Part shown: piece after piece, positions 26,472 through 33,698 of the stretch
Layout: each line of letters begins with the position of its first letter
How positions within the stretch are numbered: position 1 is the first letter of the stretch
Assembly: GCA_903906315.1 (NCBI GenBank)
Contig: CAIVJW010000434.1
Span: 1-37,965 of the forward strand
Source of the DNA: an uncultured delta proteobacterium
GTDB lineage: Bacteria; Myxococcota_A; Polyangia; Polyangiales; Polyangiaceae
DNA: 37,965 nucleotides
Reading direction: 5' to 3'
Position numbers and translations under genes: made by a program
Notes under the pieces: generated by a model
The model's database searches: none
The model's input: the letters and a program-made list of their open reading frames with translations, nothing else
Told to the model about the DNA's origin: nothing

Positions 26472-27440
26472 GTGACCGAGCTCGCCGACAGCGCCCGGGA
26501 GCGGCCGGAACCGAAACCCCGGCCCGTCCCCGGCCCCCGCAAGGCAGCGCAGGCGACGAGCGTGGCGCCCGATCGCGCCGCGCCGGTCCTGCCGCTCGCC
26601 GCCGTCATGTCGCTCGGCGAGCGCGCGACGCGGGTGGGCGCCGTGTTCGGCGTGGTCGTGGGCCTCGCCACGCACGGGGCCGCGTCGGTCCAGGCGCTGA
26701 GCTCGCTGCCCGAGATGAAGCGCGCGGTCGGCGAGGTGCGCGCGTCGCTGCACGAGTTCTTCTGGGCGAGCTACGAGGTCGAGGTCGAGAAGGCGGCCCC
26801 GAAGCCCGACGACCCGAAGCCGCCGGAGCCCGAGCCGGTGGCCGAGCCCGAGCCCGCGCCCAAGGCGCCCGAGCCCGCGGCCAAGGCCGACAAGGCCAAG
26901 GAAGACCCGTACGACCAGCCGCCACCGCCATCGCAGGCGGCCAAGGTGATCACGGCGCCGTCGAAGGGCGACGAGCCGGAGGACCTCACGAAGGAGGGCT
27001 TCGTGACGGGCGACGGGTCCGGGCCGGGCTACGGCCGCGTCTCGGCGGCCGGCACCGGCACGGCCGCGACGTGGAACCCGAGGGCGTCGAACACCGGCGT
27101 GCCTGGCGGGACGGGCACGGGCGGCCCAGCTCCGCCGCCCGCGCCGGTCGGGCCCGACCTGTCGAAGGCGCCCGGGCTCGTCGGGTCGACGTCGTGGAGC
27201 TGCGGCTTCCCGCCGGAGGCCGACGCCGACCAGGTCGACCAGGCCGTGGTCTCGATCCTGGTCACCGTGCGCCCCGACGGCTCGCCGAGCTCGGTGAAAG
27301 TGCTGAACGACCCGGGCCACGGCTTCGGTCGCGCCGCGCGCAGCTGCGCGCTCGGCCGCCGCTACACGCCCGGCGCCGATCGCAGCGGCACGCCGATCAC
27401 CGCGACGACGCCGCCGATCACCGTGCGTTTCATGCGCTAG
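26472..27440 (+). CDS. tonB: TonB-like energy transducer
   Basis: The 322-residue protein has a cytoplasmic N-terminus of about 50 residues, a hydrophobic segment (about 54-74) as membrane anchor, a Pro-rich spacer with KP and EP repeats (about 108-145), a Gly/Pro-rich linker, and a C-terminal TonB-like domain (about 235-322) with the strand pattern VVSILVTVRPDGSPSSVKVL and ending ITVRFMR. Two Cys residues flank the domain core (WSCGF and RSCAL) and could form a disulfide in the periplasm. The long N-terminal extension is unusual compared with E. coli TonB. The start is GTG, 4 bp after exbD. No outer-membrane receptor is encoded next to it. Confidence 0.85.
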   Translation: MTELADSARERPEPKPRPVPGPRKAAQATSVAPDRAAPVLPLAAVMSLGERATRVGAVFGVVVGLATHGAASVQALSSLPEMKRAVGEVRASLHEFFWASYEVEVEKAAPKPDDPKPPEPEPVAEPEPAPKAPEPAAKADKAKEDPYDQPPPPSQAAKVITAPSKGDEPEDLTKEGFVTGDGSGPGYGRVSAAGTGTAATWNPRASNTGVPGGTGTGGPAPPPAPVGPDLSKAPGLVGSTSWSCGFPPEADADQVDQAVVSILVTVRPDGSPSSVKVLNDPGHGFGRAARSCALGRRYTPGADRSGTPITATTPPITVRFMR

Positions 27441-27459
27441 TTTGCCAGCTGACGATTCC

Positions 27460-27488
27460 TTAGCCGATCGACCGTCGTCCGCTATCCT
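27460..27488 (+). promoter_or_regulatory. Candidate promoter of cyclic-nucleotide-binding gene
   Basis: TTAGCC (27460-27465) and TATCCT (27483-27488) are 17 bp apart in a locally AT-richer gap. The start codon is about 45 nt downstream. Confidence 0.4.
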
Positions 27489-27534
27489 TCGTAGGTGACG
27501 CTGGACCGCATGGGCCCAGCCATCGGGAGACGAC

Positions 27535-28005
27535 GTGGACGCATCGGACCGCCTCGCGCAGCTCGGCAAGATCCCACTCTTCGCTGGCCTCACGCCCGCG
27601 GCCTTGGAGCTCATCTCTCGCGTCGCCACCGAGGAGACGCATGCTCTCGGCACGCGCCTCTTCCAGCACGGCGACCTCGGCGACAAGCTCTACGTGCTGC
27701 TCGAGGGCCGCATCCGCATCAGCCGCGACGTGCCCGGCATGGGCGAGGAGGCGCTCGCGGTGCTCGGCCCGGGCGCGGTCTTCGGCGAGATGGCGCTGCT
27801 CGACGACGCGCCGCGGTCGGCGGACGCCCGCGTCCACGAGCGCTGCCGCGTGCTGTCGATCCCCAAGGACGCCTTCGAGGACCTGCTCTTCCTGCACAAG
27901 GACCTCGCCTACGAGGTGCTCTGGAGCGTCGTGCGCATGCTCACGCAGCGCCTGCGCGAGACGAACGACAAGCTCACGTTCCTCTCGGTGACGGGCAAGT
28001 TCTGA
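27535..28005 (+). CDS. Stand-alone cyclic-nucleotide-binding domain protein
   Basis: This 156-residue protein is a single CRP-type cNMP-binding domain. It has PLFAGLTP at the start, GD-x-x-DKLYVLLEGRI, and a phosphate-binding cassette, FGEMALLDDAPRSADARV, keeping E85 and R94-S95, which contact the cyclic nucleotide ribose and phosphate. After the domain only a short helix remains; the DNA-binding helix-turn-helix of CRP is absent, so it probably acts through protein contacts rather than as a transcription factor. The ligand, cAMP or cGMP or none, cannot be told. The start is GTG with GGGAGA four bases upstream. It follows the exbB-exbD-tonB operon but probably has its own promoter. Confidence 0.9.
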   Translation: MDASDRLAQLGKIPLFAGLTPAALELISRVATEETHALGTRLFQHGDLGDKLYVLLEGRIRISRDVPGMGEEALAVLGPGAVFGEMALLDDAPRSADARVHERCRVLSIPKDAFEDLLFLHKDLAYEVLWSVVRMLTQRLRETNDKLTFLSVTGKF

Positions 28006-28031
28006 CGGCGCAGGGCGCGGTCCGCCGGAGA

Positions 28032-28046
28032 GGCGGGCGCCCCGCC
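28032..28046. terminator. Hairpin between convergent genes
   Basis: GGCGGG and CCCGCC pair around a 3-nt loop, extended by GCC/GGC with a bulge. It lies 26 bp after the cNMP-binding gene and 4 bp after the minus-strand TPR gene stop. No T-tract is present. Confidence 0.4.
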
Positions 28047-28050
28047 GGCA

Positions 28051-31000
28051 TCACGGACTGCGGAGCTTCTTCAGCGCGTCCTTCGGCAGGAGGCCGACGA
28101 CCACGCCGGCGCGAACGACGTCCGGGTTCTTGCCCCAGGTCTTCAATAAGGGGTTCAGGATGGAGTCGACGCGCGGGCCGTCGGCGATCTCGGCGGCCGC
28201 GAGGGCGGCAATGGCGCGGACCGAGAGCGGCGCGCTGCCCGGCGGGTCCTTGAGCTTGGCGAGCAGCGCGCGCCCCTCGTCGGGGCCGGCGTGGCGGGCG
28301 CGCAGGTACACGTGCAGGAAGCGCCGCTCCGGCTCGTGCCGATCGTCGAGCGCGGCGAGCGCCCTGGCGCGGCCTTCCTTCGTGTCGGCGTCGTTCAGCG
28401 CCGCCTCGACCAGCGCGGAGTGGGTCGCGCCCGCGCCCTCGAGCAGCGCGCGCGCGTCGGCGGCGCGGCCCTCGTAGCGCGCGAGCCTCGCCGAGCGGAC
28501 CGCTCGCGTCGGGTGCCCCTTCACGTCGCCCCAGACGCCGACGACCTGGCGCGCGAACGCGAGCTCGCCCGCGTCGAGAGCAGCGTCCACCGCGACGAGG
28601 TCGGACCACGAGGCGTCCGATCGCCGGAGCCCGTCGAGCTTGGTCCGGTCGTACGGCCGGCTCGCGCGGAGCCGGTCGCGCGCTTGCAGGAGCGACCGGG
28701 GCGCCCCCGGCGCGGCGTCGACCTCGGCCACGAGCGCGGCGAGATCGCACGCCTCGTAGGCGGCGAGCCCGCGGACCTCGCGCGCGATCGGGGGTGGGAG
28801 CGCCGCGAGGCTCTTCTGGGCGTCGTCGAGCCGACCGGAGTAGAGCGCGAGCCTCGCCACGAGCGACGTCGCCTCCGCGTAGTCCGGCGCGGTCGCGAGC
28901 GCGCGGTCCGCCGCCTTGCGAGCGAGCACCGCGTCGCCGGCTTCGAGCGCCGCCTCGCCGGCGAGCACCGCCGTCGCGGGCCCGTCCGCGGCCTCGACGG
29001 CTGCCGCGAGGCGCCACGCGTCCGCGGTCGGATCGACGGCCTTCGGGATCACGAAGAGCCAGGCGATCGACCGCAGCGACCGCGGCAGCTCGCCGACGCC
29101 GGCGCGGTCGAGCGGCGCCCGATCGGTGGGAGCCCCGCCGCCCGCACGCGCGCGCAGCAGCGCGGAGAGCACGCCGGTCTCGACGCGCTGCGGGAAGGCG
29201 GTCGCCAGCGCCGCCACGCGCCCCCGCGCCGCGCCGAGGTCGCCCGCGAGCAGCTGCGCCCGCGCGAGCCGAAGCCGCGCGGAGAAAAGGTTCGGCTCGA
29301 GGTCGACCGCGCGCTCGAAGCGACGCACGGCCTCGGGCGAGCCCTCGAGCTCGAGCGCCACGCCGGCCGCGAGCTCGAACCACCCGTCGGGGCCAGCGGA
29401 CCCGCCGCCCACGATCGCCTCGGCCGCCGCGCGATCGCCGCGGGCCACCGCCGCGACGACGCGGGCGAACGCGGTCTCGCCCGCCGTGAGCCGCGCCTCG
29501 ATTGCCGCCTCGATCGCCGCCTCGAGCGCGGGCAACGTCGCGACGTCCGCGTCGAGGACCGACAGCGCCCGCTCGCGCAGCTCGACGAGCGCGACCTCGC
29601 GCGAGGTCGGCGCGAGGCGCTTCGCGCGCGCCAGCGTCGGCTCGGCCTCGCCGATCGCGCGCGCGCCTCCGCGGCGCAGGACGGCGTCCGCGATGGCCGC
29701 GAGCTCGCGCGCCTGCTGCGTCTCCTCCTGCGTCTTGCGGTGCCGGCCGAACAGCACGACCCCGACGACGACCTCCGCGATCACGACCACCGCGAGCGCT
29801 GTGAACAAGAGGCGTCGCTTGCGCGTCCAGCGCGGGCGGCCCGTCACGAACTGCGTCGCGTAGGGCGCGATCTCGGCGATCGGGCGAGGCGGGTCGTCCA
29901 CGGGACGCGATCGCGACGAGGGCGCCTCGACGATCTCGACCGCCGGTTCCGGCGCGACGGGCCAGACCTCGGCGAGCGTGGGCTTCGCGGGCGGATCGGG
30001 GACGTCCTGATCGGACGCGGGGGCGCTGGCCTCGACGCGCGTCGCGGTCAGCGGGGCCGCGTTCAACGGGGCCGCGTTCAACGCGGCGCCTTGCACGGGC
30101 GCAGCCTCGACGGCCGTGCCCGCGGTGACCGGCGCGAGCGCGGCCGACGCAGCCCCCGCCGGCGACGACCCCTCGGACACCGCGGCCGCGGGCGGCGCAC
30201 GCCCGGCGTCCCCCGGAAAGAGCGACTTGCGCGATCGGCGGCGCAACCCCTCGTACCAGGCATCGCCGCCCTCGACGTCGTCCTTGTCCGCGCGCTTCGG
30301 CGCAGGGTCGGCCGCCGGATCGGGGGGCAGCTTCGCGGCCGCGCGCTCGCTGACCCGCCCGGGCGGCGCCGCCGACGTCGCCTCGGTCGCCGCGCTCGCC
30401 TTCTGCGCGGCCTCGACCTTCGCCACTGGAGCGGCCTCGCGGTTCGTCGCCTCCTCGAGCGCCTCCTCGGCGACCGCCGCGATCGGGGTCCCGGGCGTCG
30501 CCGCGGCGCTCTCCGGGCTCGTCGCGGCGCGTTCGGACGCGGCGACCGCGCCGACGGCAGCCTTGCGCGGCGAATCCGCCGCCGGCTCGACGCCCGACCG
30601 CCGAGTCGACGGGGGCGTCGACCCCTGGCCGGGCTTGCGCTCGGACGGAGGCTGCGAGGCCGTCCGCACGAAGAGCCGGTTCGAGAACGGCTTGCCCTCG
30701 GCGTCGAGCTCGCCGGCGGGCGGCAGTGACGAGATCGCCTCGGCTCGAACCGCCGGCATGCCGGGGATCGTGTGCTTCGCGGGGCTGATGCCCGGGGAGG
30801 GCGGGCGCACCGCGCCGAGGCCGACGACGGTCTGGCTGCGCCGCAGCCCGGCTCCCACGCGCGGCCCGCCCGAGCCGATCCGCACCGGCTCCGGCGGCGG
30901 CGCCGACGACCGCGGCGTGCCGGACGGCTGCCCGCCGAGCGCGGTCAGCGTCCACTTCAGGTCATGCGCGACCGCCTCGGGCCCGCGGGAACGCTGCATC

Positions 31001-31422
31001 GGCCGGTACGCCCGCGCGCGCTCGAGCCACGCGATCGTCTGCGCATCCTCGGCGCCGCCGTCCACCGCGCGCTCGAGCGCCCGGGTGGCGCGGTCCGCGT
31101 CGCCGCGCCGCAGCATCACCTCGCCAAGCAGGCGGAACGGCCGCGGATCGTCGGGCGCGACCTTGGCCGCGAGCAACCCCACGCGCTGCGCGTCGAGCAG
31201 GTCCTCCGCCGCCACGAGCATCTTGCCCGCCGCGATGAGCACGTTCGCGTCGGACGCGAAGAGCGCGGACCCCACGCGCGCGAGCTCGGTGACGAGGGCG
31301 AGGTAATCGGCGGGCTTGTCGCGCACGCCCTCGCCGCACTCGGCCAGCGCCGAGCACAGGAGGATCGTGGTCGACGCGCGCTGATCCGACCGCCACTTGG
31401 CGACGAGAACGGGTAAATCCAC
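28051..31422 (-). CDS. Single-pass membrane TPR protein
   Basis: The 1123-residue protein has an N-terminal helical region with a TPR near residues 85-135, a long Ala/Pro/Ser/Glu-rich low-complexity region (about 170-510), a membrane segment (about 534-556, [21 protein letters not shown]) flanked by Arg-rich sequence, and a C-terminal half (about 560-1123) of degenerate TPR-like helical repeats. The positive-inside rule puts the N-terminus in the cytoplasm and the C-terminal repeats in the periplasm. No enzyme motif is seen. The low-complexity part has a small 15-bp tandem repeat (30053-30082). The start GTG gives [13 protein letters not shown] directly; longer frames run over purF and are shadow. 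It is divergent from purF. A scaffold linking inner-membrane and envelope processes is inference. Confidence 0.78.
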   Translation of the reverse strand: MDLPVLVAKWRSDQRASTTILLCSALAECGEGVRDKPADYLALVTELARVGSALFASDANVLIAAGKMLVAAEDLLDAQRVGLLAAKVAPDDPRPFRLLGEVMLRRGDADRATRALERAVDGGAEDAQTIAWLERARAYRPMQRSRGPEAVAHDLKWTLTALGGQPSGTPRSSAPPPEPVRIGSGGPRVGAGLRRSQTVVGLGAVRPPSPGISPAKHTIPGMPAVRAEAISSLPPAGELDAEGKPFSNRLFVRTASQPPSERKPGQGSTPPSTRRSGVEPAADSPRKAAVGAVAASERAATSPESAAATPGTPIAAVAEEALEEATNREAAPVAKVEAAQKASAATEATSAAPPGRVSERAAAKLPPDPAADPAPKRADKDDVEGGDAWYEGLRRRSRKSLFPGDAGRAPPAAAVSEGSSPAGAASAALAPVTAGTAVEAAPVQGAALNAAPLNAAPLTATRVEASAPASDQDVPDPPAKPTLAEVWPVAPEPAVEIVEAPSSRSRPVDDPPRPIAEIAPYATQFVTGRPRWTRKRRLLFTALAVVVIAEVVVGVVLFGRHRKTQEETQQARELAAIADAVLRRGGARAIGEAEPTLARAKRLAPTSREVALVELRERALSVLDADVATLPALEAAIEAAIEARLTAGETAFARVVAAVARGDRAAAEAIVGGGSAGPDGWFELAAGVALELEGSPEAVRRFERAVDLEPNLFSARLRLARAQLLAGDLGAARGRVAALATAFPQRVETGVLSALLRARAGGGAPTDRAPLDRAGVGELPRSLRSIAWLFVIPKAVDPTADAWRLAAAVEAADGPATAVLAGEAALEAGDAVLARKAADRALATAPDYAEATSLVARLALYSGRLDDAQKSLAALPPPIAREVRGLAAYEACDLAALVAEVDAAPGAPRSLLQARDRLRASRPYDRTKLDGLRRSDASWSDLVAVDAALDAGELAFARQVVGVWGDVKGHPTRAVRSARLARYEGRAADARALLEGAGATHSALVEAALNDADTKEGRARALAALDDRHEPERRFLHVYLRARHAGPDEGRALLAKLKDPPGSAPLSVRAIAALAAAEIADGPRVDSILNPLLKTWGKNPDVVRAGVVVGLLPKDALKKLRSP

Positions 31423-31526
31423 GGGGCCACGATAGCCCGGATGGGCACGCCGCCCAAGGCACCTCGCTCGGCCCGTGCGCTCGCCCCCTCGCGCCGATGG
31501 CGCTGGGTCACCCGCTCGATCCGCGC

Positions 31527-31532
31527 TAGAAC
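31527..31532 (+). promoter_or_regulatory. -10-like box abutting purF start
   Basis: TAGAAC ends 7 nt before the purF ATG. A start site 7 nt after a -10 box would be the A of the ATG itself, giving a leaderless mRNA. No convincing -35 is visible. Confidence 0.45.
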
Positions 31533-31539
31533 GCGCCCC

Positions 31540-32973
31540 ATGTGCGGCGTGTTCGGCATCTTCGGCGACCCGGAAGCGGCCAACATCGCCTACCTGGGAC
31601 TCCACGCGCTCCAGCACCGGGGCCAGGAGTCCGCGGGCATCGTGTCCGCCGAGGGCGGACGCCTGCACGTCCATCGCGTGATGGGCCTCGTCCAGGCCGG
31701 CTTCGGGCCGAAGGAGCTCGCCACCCTCCCCGGCGACCGGGCCATCGGCCACGTCCGCTACTCCACCGCGGGCGGATCGCACCTGCGCAACGCCCAACCA
31801 TTCGCCGTCGACTACGCGCGAGGGTCGATCGCCGTCGCCCACAACGGCAACCTGACGAACCACGAGCTGCTCCGCGAGCGCCTCGAGGCCAAGGGCAGCA
31901 TCTTCCAGAGCTCGAGCGACACGGAGACGATCGTCCACCTGATCGCGGCGAGCACCCAGCGCGCCGCGCCCGACCGCGTCGCCGACGCGCTCCGCGAGGT
32001 CGAGGGCGCCTACTCGCTCCTGCTGCTGACCAGCGACGAGATGGTCGCCGTGCGCGACCCGATGGGGATCCGCCCGCTGTGCCTCGGGCGCCTCACGCGC
32101 GACGGCCGGACGGCGCACGTCGTCGCCAGCGAGGCGACGGCGTTCTCGCTCATCGGCGCCGAGCTCGTGCGCGACGTCGAGCCCGGCGAGATGATCGTGG
32201 TCGACGAGGGCGGCCTCCGGTCGCTCCGCCCCTTCGCCCCGCAGCCTCGCCGCCTGTGCCTCTTCGAGCACGTCTACTTCGCTCGGCCGGACTCGACCAT
32301 CGAGGGCGCGAGCGTCTACGACGTGCGCCGCGCGCTCGGGCGCCGCCTCGCCGACGAGCACCCGCTGCCGGTCGGCGACGCGAGCGACTCGGTCGTCATC
32401 CCGGTGCCCGACTCCGGCGTCCCGCACGCGATCGGCTTCTCCGGCCGGTCCGGCCTGCCCTTCGAGATGGGCCTCATCCGCAGCCACTATGTCGGCCGCA
32501 CCTTCATCGAGCCGCAGCAGGCGATCCGCCACTTCGGCGTGCGGTTGAAGCTCGCGCCGAACCGCGCCGTGCTCGAGGGCAAGCGCGTGGTCGTCATCGA
32601 CGACTCGATCGTGCGCGGCACGACGAGCCGCAAGATCGTGCGGATGATCCGCGAGGCGGGCGCGCGCGAGGTGCACGTCCGCATCGCGAGCCCGCCGACC
32701 GCGTGGCCCTGTTACTACGGCATCGACACGCCGACGCGCGCGGAGCTCATCGCGTCGAGCCACACGGTCGCGGAGATCGGCCGCTACCTCGGCGCCGACA
32801 CGATCGGCTACCTCACGCTCGACGGCCTCGTCGACTCGGTGCGCGAGGTCGAGGGCCGCGCCGGCGCCCCGGGCGCGCCCGACCGCTACTGCCATGCGTG
32901 CTTCTCGGGCCAGTACCCGGTCGCGTTCGCGCCGAGCCCGCGAGCGCGGCACCTCCGACTGCTCGGGTCGTGA
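31540..32973 (+). CDS. purF: Amidophosphoribosyltransferase
   Basis: PurF makes 5-phosphoribosylamine from PRPP and glutamine, the first step of purine synthesis. The 477-residue protein starts MCGVFGIFG, with Cys2 as nucleophile after Met removal, then the N-terminal nucleophile glutaminase domain ([22 protein letters not shown]). The phosphoribosyltransferase domain has the PRPP loop [16 protein letters not shown] near residue 350. Four cysteines match the [4Fe-4S] ligands of the B. subtilis enzyme: [17 protein letters not shown], and CHAC. The B. subtilis propeptide is missing. The ATG has no ribosome site and lies 7 nt after TAGAAC. Its TGA overlaps the GTG of the next gene. Confidence 0.96.
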   Translation: MCGVFGIFGDPEAANIAYLGLHALQHRGQESAGIVSAEGGRLHVHRVMGLVQAGFGPKELATLPGDRAIGHVRYSTAGGSHLRNAQPFAVDYARGSIAVAHNGNLTNHELLRERLEAKGSIFQSSSDTETIVHLIAASTQRAAPDRVADALREVEGAYSLLLLTSDEMVAVRDPMGIRPLCLGRLTRDGRTAHVVASEATAFSLIGAELVRDVEPGEMIVVDEGGLRSLRPFAPQPRRLCLFEHVYFARPDSTIEGASVYDVRRALGRRLADEHPLPVGDASDSVVIPVPDSGVPHAIGFSGRSGLPFEMGLIRSHYVGRTFIEPQQAIRHFGVRLKLAPNRAVLEGKRVVVIDDSIVRGTTSRKIVRMIREAGAREVHVRIASPPTAWPCYYGIDTPTRAELIASSHTVAEIGRYLGADTIGYLTLDGLVDSVREVEGRAGAPGAPDRYCHACFSGQYPVAFAPSPRARHLRLLGS

Positions 32974-33533
32974 GGCGCGCGCGCGCGCTCGGGGCCGCGG
33001 CCGCCGTCCTCTGCGCCGGCTGCTACGACTGGTCGCTGCCCGCCGGGGACGAATCGGTGACCAGCGCGCACGGCGCCGGCGGCGGCGCGTCGACGGGGAC
33101 CGTGGGTTCGGGAGGACAGGGCGGGTCCACGGCCGGCGCGGGCGGCGCGGCCGGCGCGGGATACGGCGGCGCCTCGACGACCACGACCGGCAGCACGACC
33201 ACCACGACGACCTCCGCCACGGGCGCCGGCGGGACCGGGCAGGGCGGGAGCGGAGGCGGGATCGGGGCGTGCGACGGCGCGTTCGCCTGCAATGACTGTC
33301 TGACCTGCGCCTCGAGCGACGCGTGCCGCCCGAAGCTCGACGCCTGCATGGCGAGCCCGCCGTGCGCGACGTACGACGGCTGTCTCGGGGGCTGCGGCGA
33401 CAACGACTGTCTCCTCGCGTGCGCGAGCGACAACCCCCAGGGCTCGGCCGAGCACGAGGTGCTCGACGTCTGCCTGCTCTGCGACGAGTGCAAGGTGGCG
33501 TGCGACGCGCCCGGCAACGCCCTCTGCGGCTGA
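32970..33533 (+). CDS. Small Cys-rich lipoprotein
   Basis: This 187-residue protein has an Arg-containing N-terminus, a hydrophobic Ala/Leu core and a lipobox-like CAGC (Cys near 18), so it is probably a lipoprotein. A Gly/Ser/Thr-rich low-complexity stretch with Thr runs (about 30-85) leads to a C-terminal region (about 95-187) with more than a dozen Cys in patterns such as CNDCLTC, CLLCDEC and CGDNDC, presumably disulfide-bonded outside the cell. I do not recognise a domain family. The GTG start overlaps the purF stop as GTGA, and codon use fits. Similar Gly/Thr-then-Cys proteins are common in Sorangium-type myxobacteria. The link to purF is probably only transcriptional. Confidence 0.75.
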   Translation: MRRARALGAAAAVLCAGCYDWSLPAGDESVTSAHGAGGGASTGTVGSGGQGGSTAGAGGAAGAGYGGASTTTTGSTTTTTTSATGAGGTGQGGSGGGIGACDGAFACNDCLTCASSDACRPKLDACMASPPCATYDGCLGGCGDNDCLLACASDNPQGSAEHEVLDVCLLCDECKVACDAPGNALCG

Positions 33534-33556
33534 CCGCGCGCCGGGGGTGACGACTC

Positions 33557-33577
33557 GAGTCGGCAGGGTGCCGACTC
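33557..33577. repeat. Dispersed hairpin repeat, copy A
   Basis: GAGTCGGCA and TGCCGACTC form a perfect 9-bp stem with loop GGG, 23 bp after the lipoprotein stop. The same 21-bp element occurs inverted at 36979-36999 with one difference. It may end the purF-lipoprotein transcript. The 165-bp gap to the protease gene has no gene. Confidence 0.7.
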
Positions 33578-33698
33578 CACCGACCACGCCCGCGGCCCGC
33601 GACCTCGTCGACGCCGCACAACCCCCTCGAATAGGCCCCATTATCGCGTGAGGCGCCCCCGCTGGGCCGCTGGTCCGTGCCTTGCGTAGGGGGCGGTC

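Noticed and set aside
31423-33621. N-terminal extension of the membrane TPR protein across purF
   Set aside because: The extension is antisense to a clear purF and lipoprotein gene; the GTG at 31422 gives a sensible start.
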